A stretch of DNA of 64,000 bases from Dipteronia dyeriana (Eukaryota; Streptophyta; Magnoliopsida; Sapindales; Sapindaceae), in the NCBI GenBank assembly GCA_032871835.1, contig CM065302.1:7113882-7177881 (forward strand), in the 5' to 3' direction. The notes beneath the pieces are model-generated. The model searched no databases, was not told the origin of the DNA, and worked only from the letters and a program-made list of their open reading frames with translations. The number at the start of each line of letters is the position of its first letter. Within the stretch, counting starts at the first letter, position 1. Shown here piece after piece: positions 58,212-64,000 of the stretch. The position numbers and the translations under genes were made by a program.

Positions 58212-61200
58212 CATCATTTTTTCCTCTTCTCTACAGACAACAAAGGCAAGAACAACCCATTATTTTCTTCATCTTCTTAAAAAATCAAGAGAGATAGAGA
58301 GAAGCTTTCAAAGCTCCCATGGAGGTTCTACTCCATGGGAAGCTCACCACCACCCATTTCTATACATCCTCTACCACATTTTAGAGTAGATTGCATGGAG
58401 AAAGGAGAGGTCTTGGACCAATTTCGAGCTAGCAAGCAAGGAGCCCATGGAGAAGATCATCTTCAATGGTTGCCTCCTTCAAACTCTTCTCTTGTATATC
58501 TTGTTGTCTTTGATGTGTAATCCCCACTTGGAAAATATTGTAAACCTAATTTGTGCTCAATATATGTTGGTTGATTTTATATATTCATTTAGGTTTTGAT
58601 TTGTTCTTGCTATTATTGACTAATCTCTTATCTTGAAATGCTTGTGTATGGAGATTGGAAATTGATATGTGTTCATGGATGAGATTAGGAGTACATTAAC
58701 TTAATTATAGGAGTAGTTGTAATCAAATATCCCATTTGTGTGTGTGTGTCTTTGGAATGTCGAAATTAACTTGTATGGAAGGGTTTGGGGTTTGTGGGTT
58801 TTGGTTGTGCCTAAGAGGACCAATCTGGGTATAATCTTAACCACTTAGCTCTAAAGAATGAATGAAACTTGTTCTATGCAAGACCTTACTAGAGTAGGTT
58901 TTGGCTTATGTTCATATGCTTAATGGTAAGGACTTAAGACACAATTACTTCATCGAGACCTTGGGGAGCGATTCATGTCTCGAATCCCTTAGTTGAGATT
59001 ACACACACAATTACTTCATCGAGACCTTGGGGAGTGATTTGAGTTTGTAAATCTCTCAATTGAGAGAACAAACCCTTAACTTGAATTGAATGTCCTTAAT
59101 TGAGGGGGATTGTGCATTCATGAGATTGGAGAACGCTGTAGTTGTCCAGTGGTGAGGACATCTCAGATTGACACCCGAGAAGACCCGGTGTTGGATTCCT
59201 GGTTATAGATGAGTGATCTCTTTTCTATTCATTTTGTATTTATGTTCTCCCTTAACTTGAATTGGATGTCCTTAATACTTAACAATAACTATTTGTGCAC
59301 TTATGTATGGTGAGCTTTATGAACCTTGTGTGATCATTCTCAAGCATCTCTCCTATCCATCCTTTTATTTTTTGTCACTTTAATCACCATTCTTACCCCT
59401 CCATATTCCTTTGTTTTTATTTGCATTCTTTTTAGGTTCATTTCCATTGAACACACCCACAATATGCATACACTTCTAACACACACCATTCTCGCCACAT
59501 CCGTATTCTTATTTACATGCTTTCAATAAACACTAGAACTTGAGACGGTTGACAGAAACCATCTCCTTGTGGACGATACCCTCGCTTACCGCTTTACTAG
59601 TTTTCAAAACTTTAGAGCACATTACGTAAGACTTTTTATAAATATTCTTTTGATAATCGCAATTTGGTAACGACACAAAAAGTGAGTATCATCATCAAAA
59701 ATCACTAATTAAGTGGGTTTTTTTTTAATCTTGGCATTGTATATTCAAGAATTACTTGTTTAAAATGCGAGTCTGTTTCATATTTGAAGAAGTGATGATG
59801 TTTGTGGATGGAGATAAATCAGTTCATTTAATGGATTCTTGAGTCTGATTAATTTGTTTGCAGTGATATTCTTCTTTTGTATGTACCAACTGGAAATTTT
59901 TATGGGATGTGTTGTAAAACCTATTTTCTTTATAAATTTTATGGGATGTGTTGGTAATTTTGTTCAAGTTTACTAGCATTGTACTTTGGATTTAGTTTCT
60001 TTGAAAAAAATAAAAAGAAAACATAGTTTGTTGGTTTAGTAATGCTTACTTAAAGAATATATAAATTTACAAATTGTGATCATGTGACGAAAAATAATTA
60101 CCAAAAAACACTGATATCAATTAGGAAATTGTGATATGCCCTAGTGTGTTGAATTGGGTAGCCATGGTGTGTTGAATTGGGTAGTCATGATGTGTTTAAT
60201 TGATGGTTTGGTGTTTTTAAAGAAATTTGGAAAAATTTGGAAAAATTTCTAGATTTGAATAGTTTTGAAAATTCTATAGATTTCCTCATACAAAAAAAAA
60301 ATTAAAAAAATTAAAAAAATCTTTGAAACAATAGATCTCTAGTAAATGTTATTTTTTAGTAAGGAATTTATGTTTCAATGGAACAAATATAGATTAAAAA
60401 AAACATAATCTGGAAAAAAAATGAAACATGATATGGAAATTTAAAAAAAAAACTTAGAATTTTTCTTTAAACAAAATCAAATCTTGAAAAAAAAATTAAC
60501 AAACATAATCTGGAAAAATTTTAAAATCTGGAAAAATTTTAAAATGAAAAAAACCTGAATTTTTTAAAAATTTGGAATTACTTTTAAACAAAACGAAAAT
60601 CTGTTTTTTTTAAAACAAACAATACCCAAACTTAAACATAATCACAAACACGTTTAAAATCAACAGCTAACACTGAAATATGGATTGGGTCTTCACAACC
60701 CAGATCTGCAAACCAAAGGAGAGAAAAGAGGAACAAAAAAATTGCTTGGATTAAAGAGGCGATAGGAGATCTAGAGAAGACATCCGGTTGCAAAAAAAAA
60801 TTATGGTGGAGAGAAGAGAGAGAGAGGCATGAGAGAAAGAGAGAGAGAGAGAGAAAGAAGAGATTGAAGAGAGAAAGGAGGAGAGAGAATGAAAAAAAAT
60901 AATTATGAGTTCAGACCGAAAAAGAGCGAAAAAAGTAAAGAAAATAATGAGGGGAATTTGGGCCATTACAACCAATTATTGAGTAGAAAAATAAAAATAC
61001 TAATGTTGGGTAAAAACAATAAACCTTCTTATTCAAAAATTTAGGGGTTTATTGTTTTTACCCAACAATTGATTATGGAGATTGAAATGCCCCTCATTAA
61101 TCCATCGTTCATATATTTATTTATTTATTTTACTTTCTTAAATTATCTCTTCTCTCTCAAAATATCAAAAACAATATCCTTCTCTCTCTTAATATCATAA

Positions 61201-61540
61201 ACAATATCTTTTTCTCTGTCTTCAATATCCTTTGTTATTTTTGTTCTCTCTCTTCAATATAGGAGCTTCATATCATTCTGGGTAAAATCTTTCATTCACA
61301 AACATACCTTTAATTTTCTCTCACAAACATATATTTCTTTCTCTCTTCGTTCTTGACTCTCTTCAAGATCGGATTTGGCTGAAATAATATCACAAATTTG
61401 TCTAAATTAATTCGGATTTGTCAAAAACAATCCTTATGTTAATTTTTTTTGCTTAGACTCGAACGAGATTTTGCTTGGATTCCATTCGAGGGTTGAAGAA
61501 GTGATTTGGTTAGAAATTGTTTCTGGGGTTTTGTTTTGCT

Positions 61541-61957
61541 TTTTTTTTTAAATAAAAAAATGGATTTATTAAGGATCCAAGAAGGACCACATGAGTAACA
61601 AATAGAGCAAACAACCATTCCCAGAAACAGGGAAGGCAAAAGCAAAACAAAGAAGAAAGGCAAAGCACGAGCTCAAAGACAACAACGACAAGAAATAAAC
61701 TAAAGCAAAAAACAACATCCACCCACGTAAGACACAACAAAGAAAAGAATCATAACACGTCCCAGATAATAGAATCCCCAACCAACCAACAACAACAAAG
61801 AAAAGAATCATAACACGTCCCAGATAATAGAATCCCCAACCAACCTAGACCCTCTCTTAGCTAAAACATCTGCATACGAATTCGTAGACCTCGGATTGAA
61901 AACCATAGTAGTGTTGTCAAGAATTCGGAGACAATTCTGAATGTTTGTTCTAATATA
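61541..61957 (-). mobile_element. LINE 3' end, 5'-truncated
   Basis: The minus strand encodes a C-terminal RNase H-like end: NCLRILDNTTMVFNPRSTNS then YADVLAKRGSRLVGDSIIWD, stop at 61808-61810, as in plant L1-type ORF2. A 3' UTR with AATAAA (about 61565-61570) and a poly(A) run (plus-strand T-run at 61541-61550) follows. 5' truncation at about 61957 is typical of LINE insertions. A 58-bp segment including the stop codon is duplicated in tandem (61735-61792, 61793-61850). Confidence 0.75.
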
Positions 61958-62329
61958 AGAAACATATATGTTCTTCTTCTTTTTTTGTTTCTCCTAACCT
62001 GTTCTTCTTTTTCTTATCATTTTTAAAAAAAGTTTATTTTTATTTTTATTTTATGAATATTGGTGTTGCTATTGTTGTTTGAGATTTATGATGAATTGAG
62101 GATTTTTTTATGATGATGATGACGATTAAAAATAAAGTTATTTTTTTCTCCAGATATGTTCAAAGGTTTCTTAGTTTTTTGTTTTATCATTTATTTTTTT
62201 ATTTGAAGAGATCTGAAAATCCATCCATATCTCTTTAAGAATTTATTTTTATTTGTTATGAGGAAATCTAGAAATTTTCTAAATTTATTCAAAATCTGGA
62301 ATTTTTTCTAGATTTCTTTAAACACACAA

Positions 62330-62560
62330 ACCACCAATTAAAAACATCACAGCAGACCAATTAAACACTGCGGTGCATACCAATTAAACACATCAGGTCA
62401 CCAATTAAACACACACTAAGACAGACCAATTAAACTCAATTAAACACACCATAACAAGACCAGATGTAAATCAATTAAACACACTAGAGAAAAACCAAAT
62501 TAAACACACCAAATCTAATACACTTAAACACACATGGGCAAAAAAAAATTGTAGAAGAAG
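62330..62560 (+). repeat. Degenerate CCAATTAAACACA repeat block
   Basis: Around nine interrupted copies of an (A)CCAATTAAACACA unit at irregular spacing. A shorter inverted block (TGTGTTTAATTGATGG, TGTGTTGAATTGGGTA) occurs in element A at 60120-60200. Confidence 0.75.
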
Positions 62561-62814
62561 AAACGGTTGTCTGGAAAGAAGAAGAAAAAGATGGAGGTCT
62601 GGGAAGAAGAAAATGAAAAGAAAAAATAGAGAAAAAAAGTTTTTTATTTTATAAAGAAAATTAGTTTTTAAAAATAAAAAACAATACAAAAAGGAGGACA
62701 ATTTTGTCCAAAAAGTGATTTTTTTTGGTAAAAACATTTAAAATACCAATCTTAGGTAAAAAAAAAACCTTATAATTGTTTGGTTACTTATAAATTTTAC
62801 CCTATATATATGAA

Positions 62815-62977
62815 TAATGCTCGGATACTGACAGGAGGTGTTGACCCCATAAATGAGGTGTTGATACGTGGTCTATTTTGAAAGAATGCAAGAAGATAAA
62901 TATAAAAAATGAAAGAAATTTTTTTAAGTGGCAACACCTCATTGGTGGGTCAGACCAGTTAGTACTAAAGCATTTTC
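62815..62977. mobile_element. MITE, about 163 bp
   Basis: Inverted ends TAATGCTCGGATACTGAC and, in reverse complement, AATGCTTTAGTACTAACTGG. An internal GAGGTGTTGA/CAACACCTC pair extends the fold-back. An 11-bp flanking repeat ATATATATGAA (62804-62814, 62978-62988) is the probable duplication but is low complexity. Confidence 0.6.
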
Positions 62978-63147
62978 ATATATATGAATTAGTTATATCT
63001 ATAAATGGTAGTTTTAATCGGGCACAGGTTAACAAATAAAATTTTACTAAAAGTGGAAAACATATATATATATATATATGTTTGTCAGCCTATATTATTT
63101 GATTCGAACAAAACATTCTCTTCTCAAATTCTTTTTTTTTTTATTAA

Positions 63148-63245
63148 GAGCAAATTGCATTCAACCTCTCTGAGGTTTGATATCTTGCACTTAGAAACAA
63201 CTTTATTATTAATTGACATTTACACCTCTTATTGACTAACTTTTA
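63148..63245 (+). repeat. Dispersed repeat, copy 2
   Basis: Second copy of the repeat at 40714-40810, about 70 percent alike by eye. It begins AAGAGCAAATTGCATTCAAC and includes CTCTGAGGTTTGATATCTTG. Confidence 0.6.
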
Positions 63246-63912
63246 CCTTTAAAAGACAAAAATACCCATGATCCCTAAATTAAATTAATAAATAAGTATT
63301 TTCACTAATGTCCATATTTTTTGTAAAATGTCACTTATTTGAATGTCTTTATCATATTAACAACTTAAGTCCCTTGTTTTTCCAAAATACATCATTTTAA
63401 TTCATTTGACTAAAATACTAACGGTCAACTCTAATTATATGTATGAAAGTACATTTTTACCCTTTTCAAATGATTTATTGAGTTTCAAAAATAAATGATA
63501 TTAAAATGATTTGTAAATATAAATTTACATCAATATTTTATTTTCTAAAAATAACAGAAAAAAATAACTAATCAATTGATAATGGAAAATTTAAAGTTAA
63601 AGTAAATATTTTTTAAAAAAAAAACGACTATTGACAAGACCTGTTGAGATTAATTAAACTATATAAGTACGACCCTGAATACTACTCCCACTATCGATGA
63701 GAGATTACATATGAACTACAACTCTCACAATTTGAGAGAGGGTTGCTCCAACAAACCGAGATAAAATTTATTTTAATCGTACTTTCATTTTATTATTTAT
63801 TTTAACTTTATATTTTTCACTATTCATCAATTTGTTTGTTTCATTATCCATCCAAATTTTTATAAAAATAAAAATAAAAATAGAAGGAAAAAAAAGTAAT
63901 GCATGGATAATG

Positions 63913-63947
<35 letters not shown>

Positions 63948-64000
63948 TATTATAAAAAAATATAATTCATGTTAATATTATTTATTTTTGAAACTCAATT
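63246..64000. other. AT-rich spacer at the right edge
   Basis: No gene. An (AT)n run lies at about 63917-63945. At 63715-63765 a GAGAGGGTTGCTCCAACAAA segment resembles a MITE terminus, unpaired here. Confidence 0.5.

Larger units (their letters stand above)
57517..59691 (+). mobile_element. Solo LTR, 2.2 kb, TGAT...ATCA family
   Basis: Starts TGATCAGAAAATATTTATACC and ends GTGAGTATCA. A perfect 5-bp duplication TCATC flanks it (57512-57516, 59692-59696). Same family as 24832-26933. A TATAAATA box lies at 58204-58211, with three copies of GACCGCGACA upstream (58044, 58097, 58119). The predicted frames across it are spurious. The distal GTGGACGATACCCTCGCTTACC-like region is typical of Gypsy LTRs. 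Confidence 0.9.
56225..61030. mobile_element. TIR element A (approximate ends), containing a solo LTR
   Basis: The left end (56225-56320, GTTTTTACCCAAGATTAG) and the region 60930-61030 (in reverse complement GTTTTTACCCAACATTAG) are inverted copies. Excluding the solo LTR it is about 2.6 kb. Interior pieces look like a leader and intron (56640-57516) and a GAGA-rich tract (60800-60890). It shares terminal and internal sequence with element B in opposite orientation. No TSD was found, so ends are approximate. Confidence 0.6.
61030..62800. mobile_element. TIR element B (approximate ends), relative of A in inverse orientation
   Basis: The left end GTTTATTGTTTTTACCCAAC (61047) mirrors the right end of element A. 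The right end (62680-62800) matches the left end of A in reverse complement (TTTACCTAAGATTGGTATTT). It contains the CCAATTAAACACA repeat block (62330-62560) that also appears, inverted, in A at 60120-60200. A LINE 3' end sits inside. No TSD was found. Confidence 0.6.

Noticed and set aside
60780..60900. GAGA-rich tract as a possible regulatory element
   Set aside because: Simple-sequence GA repeat inside a decayed TIR element; nothing links it to a promoter.
1..64000. tRNA, rRNA or organellar insertions
   Set aside because: No cloverleaf-like T-loop and acceptor combination, rRNA core or plastid/mitochondrial coding sequence was recognised by eye; a covariance-model search would be needed to be certain.

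Overview
This is a stretch of plant nuclear DNA, most likely from a eudicot, that is AT-rich and packed with transposable elements (TEs). The evidence is the set of plant-specific families present: Tat-lineage Gypsy elements with a second RNase H, Copia elements primed by initiator tRNA-Met, a Mutator-like element (MULE) that also carries a Ulp1-like protease, a CACTA-type element, hAT/MULE-like MITEs, a LINE ORF1 with an RRM, and one F-box/DUF295 gene. No bacterial, organellar, rRNA, tRNA or CRISPR signal was seen. The only intact host-like gene is the F-box/DUF295 gene at 35967-37094 (minus strand).

Layout. 1-5703: decayed Gypsy element, minus strand, cut by the left window edge, with its 5' LTR at 4695-5703. 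6464-7239 and 7385-8188: two small terminal-inverted-repeat (TIR) elements with target-site duplications (TSDs). 10898-19571: an 8.7-kb MULE with a Ulp1-like gene (plus) and a mudrA-like transposase gene (minus) pointing at each other, flanked by two arrays of a TCGAG-T-rich short repeat. This MULE sits inside an older MITE whose halves survive at 10661-10897 and 19572-19760. A second copy of that MITE lies at 21800-22225. 22544-33022: a second Gypsy (Tat) element, minus strand, itself split by two solo LTRs, a 2.1-kb TGAT...ATCA LTR at 24832-26933 and a Copia LTR at 29307-31355. 33210-35489: CACTA-like element. 35967-37094: F-box gene. 38616-39260: hAT-like element. 42172-53007: two damaged Copia copies in opposite orientation that meet at 46111/46112. 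53008-54273: truncated LINE ORF1. 54285-56204: 1.9-kb TIR element. About 56225-62800: two related TIR elements in opposite orientation, one containing a solo LTR (57517-59691, perfect TSD) and the other a LINE 3' end. 62815-62977: short MITE.

How it fits together. The window is a nested archive of insertions. The order can be read from who interrupts whom: the MITE predates the 8.7-kb MULE, the Tat Gypsy predates both solo LTRs inside it, the LINE ORF1 is cut at a Copia LTR boundary, and the TIR element at 56225 predates its solo LTR. All TE genes carry stops and frameshifts, and in the MULE genes most of the stops are TAG. The most unusual object is the two-gene Ulp1-MULE with its same-orientation subterminal repeat arrays, plus an 804-bp internally deleted relative sharing ends and repeat. 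The two-gene architecture is known from Ulp1-bearing plant MULEs; the arrays are the part I cannot match to anything I know.

Coordinates of TE ends supported by TSDs are precise. Those without TSDs are approximate and say so.
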